Assembly (NCBI RefSeq): GCF_002080455.1
Contig: NZ_CP020555.1
Coordinates: forward strand, 5,864,501-5,928,500
Length of the DNA: 64,000 nt
Source: Streptomyces sp. Sge12
GTDB taxonomy: Bacteria > Actinomycetota > Actinomycetes > Streptomycetales > Streptomycetaceae
Direction: 5' to 3'
Both the position numbers and the translations under genes were made by a program. This document shows, piece by piece, positions 1 through 7,922 of the stretch. Each line of letters starts with the position of its first letter. The stretch's first letter is position 1. The notes below the pieces were generated by a model, which worked only from the letters and a program-made list of their open reading frames with translations, was not told the DNA's origin and searched no databases.

Positions 1-1
1 G

Positions 2-1108
2 CAGGCCGCGGACACCGCGGGCGGCGACTCCGACTACTTCACCGAACTCCCGCCGCTGACGAGCCCGCAGCCGCCGGACGTGCTGCTGCCGGAAGCCGGA
101 CCGACGGCGCAGCCGCAGGCGCCGACGGGGTCCGGGGCCGCACCGGCGTCGGTGGTGACCGGGCCCGCGGAAGGGGCGCAGGGGATACCGGCGAGCGTCC
201 TCGCGGCGTACATGGGCGCGGAGAAGAAGGTCGGGCGCAGCGACCCCGGCTGCGGACTGCGCTGGCAACTCCTCGCGGCGATCGGCAAGGTGGAGTCCGG
301 ACAGGCGCGCGGCGGCCAGGTCGACGCCGTCGGGACGACCCTGCGGCCGATCCTGGGGCCCGTGCTCGACGGCAACGGCTTCGCGAACATCTCGGACACC
401 GACGGCGGGGCCTACGACGGGGACTCCCGCTACGACCGGGCGGTCGGGCCGATGCAGTTCATCCCCTCCACCTGGGCGGCATGGGGCCAGGACGCGGACG
501 GCGACGGCCGGCGCAACCCGAACAACGTGCACGACGCGGCCCTCGCGGCCGCCCGGTACCTGTGCGCGGGGAGCCGGGACCTGCGGGCGGACGCGGACCT
601 GGACCGGGCGGTGCTGTCCTACAACCGGTCCACGGAGTACTTGCGGACGGTGCGGTCCTGGTTCACGTACTACCTGAAGGGCACGCACGAGATCCCGGAC
701 CGGGCCGGCACGGCCGAGCCCCCGAAGCCCACCCCGCCGAAACCCACCCCCACCCCCACCCCGACGCCGAAGCCGACCCCGACCCCGACACCGACACCCG
801 AGCCGAAGCCCACGCCCACCCCCACGCCGACCCCCACTCCGACGCCGACCCCCACACCTACGCCGACGCCCACTCCGACGCCGACCCCCACACCTACGCC
901 GACGCCCACTCCGACGCCGACCCCCACGCCTACGCCGACGCCTGAACCGAAGCCCACGCCGACGCCCACGCCGACCCCCACCCCGACCGTGGCCCCGTCG
1001 TCGAAGCCCAGCCCCACGGCGAGCTCCAAGCCGACCCCGCGTCCGACTCCGACGCCGGCGCCGAGCCGGACGCCGGCGCCGAGCGCGAGCGCGACCGGTA
1101 CCCCTTAG
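2..1108 (+). CDS. Secreted lytic transglycosylase with Pro-Thr tail (5' partial)
   Basis: The frame is open to the left edge, so the start and any signal peptide lie outside the window. The middle matches the SLT/MltB-like lytic murein transglycosylase fold: GKVESG (about 283-300) holds the likely catalytic Glu, followed by GPMQFIPSTW (448-477), the Asp-rich stretch DADGDG, and an AAARYLC helix. Such enzymes cleave peptidoglycan between MurNAc and GlcNAc outside the membrane. The last third is almost entirely Pro-Thr (bases 720-990) and ends in a Pro/Ser/Ala-rich tail, which probably spans or sticks to the wall. The family call is fairly sure; the role of the tail is inferred. Confidence 0.8.
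   Translation, partial: QAADTAGGDSDYFTELPPLTSPQPPDVLLPEAGPTAQPQAPTGSGAAPASVVTGPAEGAQGIPASVLAAYMGAEKKVGRSDPGCGLRWQLLAAIGKVESGQARGGQVDAVGTTLRPILGPVLDGNGFANISDTDGGAYDGDSRYDRAVGPMQFIPSTWAAWGQDADGDGRRNPNNVHDAALAAARYLCAGSRDLRADADLDRAVLSYNRSTEYLRTVRSWFTYYLKGTHEIPDRAGTAEPPKPTPPKPTPTPTPTPKPTPTPTPTPEPKPTPTPTPTPTPTPTPTPTPTPTPTPTPTPTPTPTPTPTPTPTPTPEPKPTPTPTPTPTPTVAPSSKPSPTASSKPTPRPTPTPAPSRTPAPSASATGTP
720..990 (+). repeat. Pro-Thr coding repeat with 36-bp DNA units
   Basis: This low-complexity stretch of CCN-ACN codons encodes the transglycosylase tail. Within it a 36-bp unit occurs twice exactly (851-886 and 887-922) and a partial third copy follows (923-940), which suggests recent growth by slippage or unequal recombination. 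It is likely variable in length between strains. Confidence 0.85.
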
Positions 1109-1131
1109 GCCGGGCGGAGCCGACGGCCGAC

Positions 1132-1177
1132 CGCCCTCCCCCTGACACCCCCGCTGTTCCGGGGGCGGGGGAGGGCG
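1132..1177 (+). terminator. Hairpin terminator after the transglycosylase
   Basis: CGCCCTCCCCC (1132-1142) pairs with GGGGGAGGGCG (1167-1177) around a 24-nt loop that can fold further (CCCCCG/CGGGGG). It begins 23 nt after the stop codon. There is no T-run, as is usual in Streptomyces. Confidence 0.6.
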
Positions 1178-1292
1178 CTCGCCCCTCCCTGGAGGGGTCG
1201 CGGTCCGCGGATCACGCCGAACGGTTCTCATCTCGTGCCCGCGTTGCTACGGTGCCCCATCTCTGACGCCTCATCAGATTCCGGAGCCCGGC

Positions 1293-1433
1293 ATGCGCGC
1301 ATTCGTCGCCGCCGTCATCGGCCTCGCGGCCGCGCTGGCCCTCGTGTTCGCCATCACGGCCTTCGGAGTGCCCGAGGGCGAGACCTCACCCAAGCCCCTG
1401 CTCACCACCGCGCCCCCCGCGCCCGGAAAGTAG
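1293..1433 (+). CDS. Small single-pass membrane protein (46 aa)
   Basis: ATG at 1293 opens a 46-residue frame: a hydrophobic segment starting MRAFVAAVIGLAAALALVF, then a short polar tail ending TTAPPAPGK. It is followed after 14 nt by the DUF3068 gene in another frame, with a GAGGAGGG ribosome binding site between them, so the two are probably co-transcribed. It resembles a Streptomyces small-protein family that I recall as SPW_0924; that name is from memory and uncertain. No function can be assigned. Confidence 0.6.
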   Translation: MRAFVAAVIGLAAALALVFAITAFGVPEGETSPKPLLTTAPPAPGK

Positions 1434-1447
1434 AGGAGGGCCCGGCC

Positions 1448-2437
1448 GTGCGACGCAGAGCGAGCCTTGTCCTGCTGGCCCTTGCCGTGTTCTGCGCAGC
1501 CCTCGCGCCGCTGCTGCGCTGGTACGCGTACCCCCGCCTCGCCAAGATCCCGCCGAACCAGTACCAGGAGATGGTCCTGGAGGCGAAGGACGCGACGCTC
1601 CTCGACTACACCGGAGGCATGCAGCCCAAGAAGGTCGACAAGGTCACCATCGTCCAGACCCTCAAGGGCAACGTCGAGGCGTCCAAGGAGATCGAGGCGA
1701 GCGCCGGCAAGGACGTCGTCGTCTGGGACACGCTGTCCTACATCATCGGCCCGGACGGCAAGATGGTCTCCCAGATACCCGAGCGCTACATCTTCGACGC
1801 GCACACCCAGGACCCGGTCCACGCCACCGGGGAGATGGTCGACGGGGACCCCGTCAAGCGCGAGGGCATCGAGTTCAAGTGGCCCTTCTTCACCGAGCCG
1901 CGCGACTACCTGTACTTCGACGCGCAGACCCGTACCTCCTCGCCCATCCACTACGTCGGCCCGCGCACCTTCAAGGGCATGGACGTCTACTACTTCGAGC
2001 AGACCGTCCCGTGGACCAAGGTCGCCATGCCCAAGAAGATGCCCATCGAGGGCATCGACCCCTCGACGATCGAGGCGGCCACCGGAACCACCCTCTGGTA
2101 CACGGTCAAGGCGAAGTTCTGGGTCGACCCGGTGACCGGGGCGCCCGTCAACGCCGAGCAGGACATCCAGCAGGAGATGCGCGGCGGCATCGCCGCAGGC
2201 GGCCCCGACGGCAAGCTCACCGCCTTCGCCGGGCACGTCACGATGCGCGAGGACTACTCCGACTACACGGTCGACCTCGTCAGGTCGAACCGTACGAAGG
2301 TCCTCGCCCTGCACACCTACGCCCCCATCGGCCTGGCCGCCGGCGGGCTCGTCCTGCTCGGGGCCGCGCTCTGGCTGGAGGCCCGCGGCCGCCGCGGCCG
2401 GGCCGAACGCGTGCCGGAGGCGGAGGTCAGCCCCTGA
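1448..2437 (+). CDS. DUF3068 (PorA-family) membrane protein
   Basis: The 329-aa protein starts at GTG 1448, chosen because GAGGAGGG lies just upstream and the protein then opens with a normal signal-anchor (SLVLLALAVFCAALAPLL). A large extracytoplasmic domain follows, then a second membrane segment (PIGLAAGGLVLLGAALWLEA) and a basic cytoplasmic end (EARGRRGRAER). This two-anchor layout is typical of DUF3068 proteins, some of which are named PorA family; the Streptomyces members have no proven activity. Its 3' end overlaps the convergent hrpB gene by 11 bp. Confidence 0.75.
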   Translation: MRRRASLVLLALAVFCAALAPLLRWYAYPRLAKIPPNQYQEMVLEAKDATLLDYTGGMQPKKVDKVTIVQTLKGNVEASKEIEASAGKDVVVWDTLSYIIGPDGKMVSQIPERYIFDAHTQDPVHATGEMVDGDPVKREGIEFKWPFFTEPRDYLYFDAQTRTSSPIHYVGPRTFKGMDVYYFEQTVPWTKVAMPKKMPIEGIDPSTIEAATGTTLWYTVKAKFWVDPVTGAPVNAEQDIQQEMRGGIAAGGPDGKLTAFAGHVTMREDYSDYTVDLVRSNRTKVLALHTYAPIGLAAGGLVLLGAALWLEARGRRGRAERVPEAEVSP

Positions 2438-5006
2438 GGCGGGCGTTGGTGTGCCGGGTGGGCTCGGCCGTGGCCGGGTCCTCCGGCCAGGGGTGCTTGG
2501 GGTAGCGCCCGCGCAGCTCCGCGCGGACGGCCCGGTAGCCGCCCTGCCAGAAGGAGGCGAGGTCGGCGGTGACCGCGGCGGGACGGCCCGCGGGCGACAG
2601 CAGGTGCACCAGCACCGGTACGCCCGCCACCCGCGGGGTCTGCGCCAGCCCGAACAGCTCCTGCAGCTTCACCGCGAGGACCGGCTGGCCGTGCTCGGCG
2701 GAGTAGTCCAGCCGGATCCGGGAGCCGCTGGGCACCTCCAGGCGCTCCGGAGCCAGCTCGTCCAGCCGGGCCGCCTCCCGGGTGGCCCACGGCAGCAGCC
2801 GGTTCAGGGCCTGCCCGGCGTCGATCCGGGCCAGGTCGGCGCGGCGCCGGGCCCGGGACAGCTCCGGCTCCAGCCAGTCGTCGGCGCGCTCCAGCAGGGC
2901 CCCGTCGTCGGCCACGTCGGGCCACGCGCCGCCGAGCGTCCGGTGCAGGAAGCCGAGGCGGGCCCGGAGCGCCCGCGCGTCCGGGGACCAGCGCAGCAGG
3001 CCGAGTCCCTCGGCGCGCAGCCCGTCCAGGAGGGCGGCCCGGACGAGCGCCGCATCCGGGGTGCGCAGCGGACGCACGGCCAGCTCGATCGCCCCGAGGC
3101 GGTGCGCGGAGCGGGCGACGACGTCGCCGTCCTCCCAGTGGACCTCCTCGACGTCGGTGAGCAGGTGCGCGGCGGCGGTGCGGGCGGTGTCCTCGTCGAT
3201 GACCGCGGCCAGCCGGACCCGTGCGGAGGCCGAGTGCGGGGCACGGTCGGCGACCGCGACGGCCAGCCAGGGCGCGCTGCGCAGCGGCGAGCCGTCGCCG
3301 AGCTCGGCCGCGGTGCCGGAGGCCATGAGGAAAGCCCCCTGGCCCTTGGCCCTGGCGACCCGCTCGGGGAACGCGAGCGCGGCGACGAGCCCGGCGGCGG
3401 CGTCGTCGGACGCCGCACCGCTGCCGGGGCCCCGCCCCGTACCCCGCTCCTCGAACGCCGGAGGGGCTGACGTTCCGGCCTCGCCGTGCCGCTCCGCGGC
3501 GGCGCGCTCCAGGCGCCCGGCCTCCGCCCGCCAGCGGGCCCCGTACGGGTCACCGCCCGCGCGGGCCCGCCGCCAGGCGCCGGCCAGGTCGTCCCCGTAC
3601 TCCCGCGGCGGCTCCTCGCTCAGCAGGGCCACCACCTCGGCCGCCCGGCGGGCACCGAGCGCGGTCGAGCCGTCCAGCAGGGCGCGGGCCAGCCGCGGGT
3701 GCAGCCCCAGCCGGGCCATCCGCTGCCCGCGCGCGGTGACCCCGCCGGCCGGGAACACCGCGCCGACGGCCACCAGCACCTCCCGGGCCGCGGCCATGGC
3801 CCCGGCGGGCGGCGGGTCCGGCAGCGCCAGCCCGGTCGCGTCCGGGTCGCCCCAGCACGCGACCTGCAGCGCGAACTGCGCCAGGTCGGCGATCCGGATC
3901 TCCGGCGAGGGGAACGCGGCCAGCCGGCCGTCCTCCGCCTCGGCCCAGCAGCGGTACACCGTGCCCGGCGCCTCGCGCCCGGCCCGGCCCGCACGCTGGC
4001 GCCCGGCCGCGCGGGACGCCCGTACGGTCGCGAGCGCGCCCAGCCCCCGGGCGTGGTCCGTGCGGGGCTCGCGGGCCAGCCCGGAGTCCACCACCACGCG
4101 CACCCCGGGGACGGTCAGGCTCGACTCCGCCACGGCGGTGGACAGGATCACCCGGCGGTGTCCGGCGGCGGAGAGCGCCGCGTCCTGGACCGCCGCCGGG
4201 GCCCGGCCGTGTATCTGGAGCACCTCGGCGTCCACCCCGCCCAGCTGCCCCGCGACCCGCGCGATCTCGCCGACACCGGGCAGGAAGCACAGCACGTCGC
4301 CGGTGCGTTCCGCCAGCGCCCGCCGCACCACCGAGGCCACGTGCGTCAGCTGCGCCGGATCCACCCGCATCCCGTGCGGGGGCCGCACCGGCCGGGCCGG
4401 CGGCGCCCAGACCGTCTCCACCGGGTACGAGACCCCCGCGGCCTCCACCACCGGCGCGTCGCCCGGGCCGCCCCGGCCGAGGACGCGCGCCCAGCCGGCG
4501 GCGTCCGTGGTCGCCGAGGCCGCCACCAGTCGCAGCTCCGGGCGCAGGGTCTCCCGTACGTCGAGGAGGAAGGCGGCGACCGTGTCGGCGTCCAGGTGCC
4601 GCTCGTGGCACTCGTCCAGGACCACCACGTCGACCCCGGTCAGCTCCTGGTCGCGCTGGAGGCGCTGGAGGAGTACGCCGGTGGTCACCACCTCCACCAG
4701 GGTGTCCGGGCCGGCCACCCGCTCCCCGCGGACGGTGAAGCCCACCGCGGCGCCGACCCGCTCGCCCAGCAGCCAGGCCATCCGCCGCGCGGCGGCCCGG
4801 GCGGCGATCCGCCGGGGCTCCGCGACGACCACCCGGCGCCGCGGCCCGCCGCCCACCAGCCCGGCCAGCACCAGCGGGACCAGCGTGGTCTTGCCGGTGC
4901 CGGGCGGCGCGCAGAGCACCGCCGTGCCGTGGCCGTCCAGCGCCGAGACGAGCGCGGGCACGGCCTCCCGTACGGGCAGGGCGTCGAGGGCGGCGGTGCG
5001 GATCAC
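2427..5006 (-). CDS. hrpB: ATP-dependent helicase HrpB
   Basis: This is an 859-aa DExH-box helicase. Walker A is APPGTGKT (residues 33-40), the Walker B box is DECH (131-134), and motif VI shows as QRAGRAGR. The C-terminal half is the HrpB-type extension, ending in WPEDPATAEPTRHTNARL. HrpB is a bacterial relative of DEAH RNA helicases with no firmly known substrate. The GTG start lies 1 nt after the stop of the upstream methyltransferase gene, so the two form an operon. Around residues 512-532 the protein contains a Gly/Pro-rich insert (SAPPAFEERGTGRGPGSGA) encoded by a copy of an intergenic-type Streptomyces repeat (see that entry). Confidence 0.9.
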   Translation of the reverse strand: MIRTAALDALPVREAVPALVSALDGHGTAVLCAPPGTGKTTLVPLVLAGLVGGGPRRRVVVAEPRRIAARAAARRMAWLLGERVGAAVGFTVRGERVAGPDTLVEVVTTGVLLQRLQRDQELTGVDVVVLDECHERHLDADTVAAFLLDVRETLRPELRLVAASATTDAAGWARVLGRGGPGDAPVVEAAGVSYPVETVWAPPARPVRPPHGMRVDPAQLTHVASVVRRALAERTGDVLCFLPGVGEIARVAGQLGGVDAEVLQIHGRAPAAVQDAALSAAGHRRVILSTAVAESSLTVPGVRVVVDSGLAREPRTDHARGLGALATVRASRAAGRQRAGRAGREAPGTVYRCWAEAEDGRLAAFPSPEIRIADLAQFALQVACWGDPDATGLALPDPPPAGAMAAAREVLVAVGAVFPAGGVTARGQRMARLGLHPRLARALLDGSTALGARRAAEVVALLSEEPPREYGDDLAGAWRRARAGGDPYGARWRAEAGRLERAAAERHGEAGTSAPPAFEERGTGRGPGSGAASDDAAAGLVAALAFPERVARAKGQGAFLMASGTAAELGDGSPLRSAPWLAVAVADRAPHSASARVRLAAVIDEDTARTAAAHLLTDVEEVHWEDGDVVARSAHRLGAIELAVRPLRTPDAALVRAALLDGLRAEGLGLLRWSPDARALRARLGFLHRTLGGAWPDVADDGALLERADDWLEPELSRARRRADLARIDAGQALNRLLPWATREAARLDELAPERLEVPSGSRIRLDYSAEHGQPVLAVKLQELFGLAQTPRVAGVPVLVHLLSPAGRPAAVTADLASFWQGGYRAVRAELRGRYPKHPWPEDPATAEPTRHTNARLRG
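3417..3470 (-). repeat. Streptomyces palindromic-type repeat inside hrpB
   Basis: On the minus strand this reads TCAGCCCCTCCGGCGTTCGA followed by GGAGCGGGGTACGGGGCGGG. It closely matches the right half of the intergenic palindrome at 46091-46179 (CAGCCCGTCCGGCGTTTGAG, then GACCGGGTCCGGGCGGAGC). It is translated in frame within hrpB and codes for a flexible Gly/Pro/Arg linker. Confidence 0.6.
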
Positions 5007-5007
5007 G

Positions 5008-5856
5008 TCAGTCGCGCTCGCAGACGAAGATCGCGGTGCCCGGGATCAGATTGCCGCGCAGCGGGGACCAGCCGCCCCACTCCTGGCTGTTCCATGCCGG
5101 CCATTCGGGTTCCACCAGGTCGAGCAGCCGGAAGCCGCCCGCGACCACGTCGCGGACCCGGTCGCCGATCGTGCGGTGGTGCTCCACGTACAGGGCGCGG
5201 CCCCGCTCGTCCTGCTCCACGTAGGGGGTGCGGTCGAAGTAGGAGGCGGCGACGGACAGCCCCTCGGGGCCGGGCTCGTCGGGGAAGGCCCATCGGATCG
5301 GGTGGGTGACGGAGAAGACCCAGCGGCCGCCGGGGCGCAGGACCCGGTGCACCTCGCGCATGACGTTGACGGGGTCGGCGACGAAGGGGACGGCGCCGTA
5401 GGAGGAGCAGGCCATGTCGAAGGAGCCGGCACGGAAGGGGAGGCGTCCGGCGTCGGCCTCGACGAGCGGGACGTCCTCGCCGATGCGCAGGGCGTGCTGG
5501 AGCTGGCGGTGGGAGAGGTCGAGGGCCACGGGGCGGGCGCCCTGGGCGGCCAGCCAGCGGGCGCACTGGGCGGCGCCGGCGCCGATCTCCAGGATGTCCT
5601 TGCCCTTGAGGGAGGCGGCGGGGCCGAGGAGGGCCGCCTCGGCCTCGTCCAGCCCCTCGGGTCCCCAGACGAAGCGGTCGTCGCCTAGGAAGGCGCCGTG
5701 GTCGCTCTGGTACTCGTCGGCGTTGCGGTCCCACCAGCTCCGGCTGGCCCGGCTGCTCTCCGCTTCCCCCGCGTCACGCCGGGTGGCCTCGGCGTCGTCC
5801 CCGGAGGCCGGATCGGCGGTGTGCGCGTCTTCGGAGGCGTAGTCCTCTTGGTTCAT
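5008..5856 (-). CDS. Class I SAM-dependent methyltransferase
   Basis: The protein has 282 aa if started at ATG 5856 (MNQEDYASED). The frame stays open upstream to 6060, but that stretch contains the rpsA promoter and lacks protein-like composition. After a charged, disordered N-terminus of about 40 residues comes a WWDRNADEYQ motif. The SAM-binding motif I is DILEIGAGAAQ (residues 87-97), followed by the acidic end of strand 2 (ALDLSHRQ). It belongs to the Methyltransf_11 type; the substrate is unknown. Its stop lies 1 nt before the hrpB start. Confidence 0.8.
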   Translation of the reverse strand: MNQEDYASEDAHTADPASGDDAEATRRDAGEAESSRASRSWWDRNADEYQSDHGAFLGDDRFVWGPEGLDEAEAALLGPAASLKGKDILEIGAGAAQCARWLAAQGARPVALDLSHRQLQHALRIGEDVPLVEADAGRLPFRAGSFDMACSSYGAVPFVADPVNVMREVHRVLRPGGRWVFSVTHPIRWAFPDEPGPEGLSVAASYFDRTPYVEQDERGRALYVEHHRTIGDRVRDVVAGGFRLLDLVEPEWPAWNSQEWGGWSPLRGNLIPGTAIFVCERD

Positions 5857-5978
5857 GGGGCCCGTCGTCGTAGTCTGCGAATGTCTTCTGAATGTGGCAG
5901 GAAGCGTCAGGAAGGGCTTCCCGCCCATGAATTGTGCCGGTTGTGCGGTGATCCGCCCGGGGTGTGCGCCTTCGCGCA

Positions 5979-6007
5979 TTGACCCTGTCCGGCTGCCCCC
6001 GTATGCT
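5979..6007 (+). promoter_or_regulatory. Strong HrdB-type promoter of rpsA
   Basis: TTGACC (5979-5984), a 17-nt spacer and TATGCT (6002-6007) are a near-ideal principal-sigma promoter. The transcript would start near 6014 and carry a leader of about 195 nt before rpsA. Confidence 0.8.
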
Positions 6008-6072
6008 ACAAGTTGCGCTGCGAGCCTGTGCTCCTCAGACCTAGCAGGCTGCGCTTGCATCTGTTGATGTCC

Positions 6073-6203
6073 CCTCGGTTTTCGAGGCCCCGCCGCTCTT
6101 CGCGGAAGGGGGTCTCCTTGGCTGTCCGGCTTCTTCGGCAGATGCCGATAAGGGCTCCCGGCGTAGCAGTACCTACGACTTTCTGTCCGTAACCGGAGCC
6201 CTT
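6073..6203 (+). promoter_or_regulatory. Structured rpsA leader that hides the ribosome binding site
   Basis: Consecutive hairpins are visible. CCTCG/CGAGG occupies 6073-6087. TCGGC/GCCGA with loop AGAT lies at 6135-6148. A long stem follows: AAGGGCTCCCGG (6150-6161, one bulged C) pairs with CCGGAGCCCTT (6193-6203). A nested CGTAG/CTACG stem (6162-6177) stacks on it. The long stem contains the only Shine-Dalgarno sequence, GGAG at 6195-6198, 11 nt before the rpsA ATG. The arrangement suggests translational feedback by S1, as known in enterobacteria, but this is inferred. Confidence 0.6.
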
Positions 6204-6209
6204 TCCCAC

Positions 6210-7718
6210 ATGACGAGCAGCACCGAGACCACCTCTACCACTCCGCAGGTAGCGGTCAACGACATCGGTAACGAGGAAGCCTTCCTCGCCGCGATCGACG
6301 AGACGATCAAGTACTTCAACGACGGCGACATCGTCGACGGCGTCATCGTGAAGGTCGACCGGGACGAGGTCCTGCTCGACATCGGTTACAAGACCGAAGG
6401 CGTGATCCCGAGCCGCGAGCTCTCGATCAAGCACGACGTCGACCCGAACGAGGTCGTCAAGGTCGGCGACGAGATCGAGGCCCTGGTTCTCCAGAAGGAG
6501 GACAAGGAAGGCCGTCTGATCCTGTCCAAGAAGCGCGCTCAGTACGAGCGTGCCTGGGGCACGATCGAGAAGATCAAGGAAGAAGACGGCATCGTCACCG
6601 GTACCGTCATCGAGGTCGTCAAGGGTGGTCTCATCCTCGACATCGGCCTCCGCGGCTTCCTGCCGGCCTCTCTCGTCGAGATGCGTCGTGTCCGCGACCT
6701 CCAGCCCTACGTGGGCAAGGAGCTCGAGGCGAAGATCATCGAGCTGGACAAGAACCGCAACAACGTGGTCCTGTCCCGCCGTGCCTGGCTGGAGCAGACC
6801 CAGTCCGAGGTCCGCCAGACGTTCCTCACCACCCTGCAGAAGGGTCAGGTCCGCTCCGGCGTCGTTTCCTCGATCGTCAACTTCGGTGCCTTCGTGGACC
6901 TGGGTGGCGTCGACGGTCTCGTCCACGTCTCCGAGCTGTCCTGGAAGCACATCGACCACCCGTCCGAGGTTGTCGAGGTCGGCCAGGAAGTCACCGTCGA
7001 GGTCCTCGACGTGGACATGGACCGCGAGCGTGTCTCCCTGTCGCTGAAGGCGACGCAGGAGGACCCGTGGCAGCAGTTCGCCCGGACCCACCAGATCGGT
7101 CAGGTCGTCCCGGGTAAGGTCACCAAGCTGGTTCCGTTCGGTGCGTTCGTCCGCGTGGACGAGGGCATCGAGGGCCTGGTCCACATCTCCGAGCTGGCCG
7201 AGCGCCACGTGGAGATCCCGGAGCAGGTCGTCCAGGTCAACGACGAGATCTTCGTCAAGGTCATCGACATCGACCTCGAGCGTCGCCGGATCTCGCTGTC
7301 GCTGAAGCAGGCCAACGAGTCCTTCGGTGCCGACCCGGCGTCGGTCGAGTTCGACCCGACCCTGTACGGCATGGCCGCGTCCTACGACGACCAGGGCAAC
7401 TACATCTACCCCGAGGGCTTCGACCCCGAGACCAACGACTGGCTCGAGGGCTTCGACAAGCAGCGCGAGGCCTGGGAGACCCAGTACGCCGAGGCGCAGC
7501 AGCGCTTCGAGCAGCACCAGGCTCAGGTCATCAAGAGCCGCGAGGCCGACGAGGCCGCTGCTGCCGAGGGCGCTGCCGCCCCGGCCGCCGGTGGCAACGC
7601 CGGTGCGGGCATCTCGGGTGGTTCGTACTCCTCGGAGTCGGACGAGACCTCCGGCGCCCTGGCGTCGGACGAGGCCCTGGCCGCGCTCCGCGAGAAGCTG
7701 GCCGGCGGCCAGAGCTGA
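6210..7718 (+). CDS. rpsA: 30S ribosomal protein S1
   Basis: The 502-aa protein has four S1 RNA-binding domains (roughly residues 36-105, 123-188, 209-277 and 294-363), the actinobacterial number, rather than the six of E. coli. An acidic C-terminal tail follows. S1 brings mRNA to the 30S subunit. Codon use is the most biased in its neighbourhood (AAG, CTG, GTC, few rare codons), as expected for a highly expressed gene. Start ATG 6210 is preceded by GGAG, which lies in the leader stem described above. A long terminator follows. Confidence 0.97.
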   Translation: MTSSTETTSTTPQVAVNDIGNEEAFLAAIDETIKYFNDGDIVDGVIVKVDRDEVLLDIGYKTEGVIPSRELSIKHDVDPNEVVKVGDEIEALVLQKEDKEGRLILSKKRAQYERAWGTIEKIKEEDGIVTGTVIEVVKGGLILDIGLRGFLPASLVEMRRVRDLQPYVGKELEAKIIELDKNRNNVVLSRRAWLEQTQSEVRQTFLTTLQKGQVRSGVVSSIVNFGAFVDLGGVDGLVHVSELSWKHIDHPSEVVEVGQEVTVEVLDVDMDRERVSLSLKATQEDPWQQFARTHQIGQVVPGKVTKLVPFGAFVRVDEGIEGLVHISELAERHVEIPEQVVQVNDEIFVKVIDIDLERRRISLSLKQANESFGADPASVEFDPTLYGMAASYDDQGNYIYPEGFDPETNDWLEGFDKQREAWETQYAEAQQRFEQHQAQVIKSREADEAAAAEGAAAPAAGGNAGAGISGGSYSSESDETSGALASDEALAALREKLAGGQS

Positions 7719-7767
7719 TCGCAGCGCGCATCACACTCCGGTGTGAGCCGAGCTGAACTGCGTTGAA

Positions 7768-7805
7768 CGGTAAGGCCCGTCCCCTTCGGGGGGCGGGCCT
7801 TACCG
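7768..7805 (+). terminator. Strong terminator after rpsA
   Basis: CGGTAAGGCCCGTCCCC (7768-7784) pairs over 17 bp (one G-U) with GGGGGCGGGCCTTACCG (7789-7805) around a TTCG tetraloop. Confidence 0.9.
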
Positions 7806-7922
7806 CGTTCCACCCGCCCGGTCCGCCCCGAGTGATCCGCCCCGTTCCTGTGAATGCGGCCAACTGGGGAATGGCCGGGCCTCCTTGAACGTTCTTGGCT
7901 GAGAACGAGGCGAGGAGGAGTG

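Noticed and set aside
6006..7517. Long open frame antisense to rpsA
   Set aside because: It mirrors the strong codon bias of rpsA, has shadow-like Leu/Val/Asp composition and crosses the rpsA promoter and leader.
7884..7895. TTGAACGTTCTT before the PAC2 gene as a LexA box
   Set aside because: It lacks the four-base spacer of the actinobacterial SOS box (GAAC-N4-GTTC).
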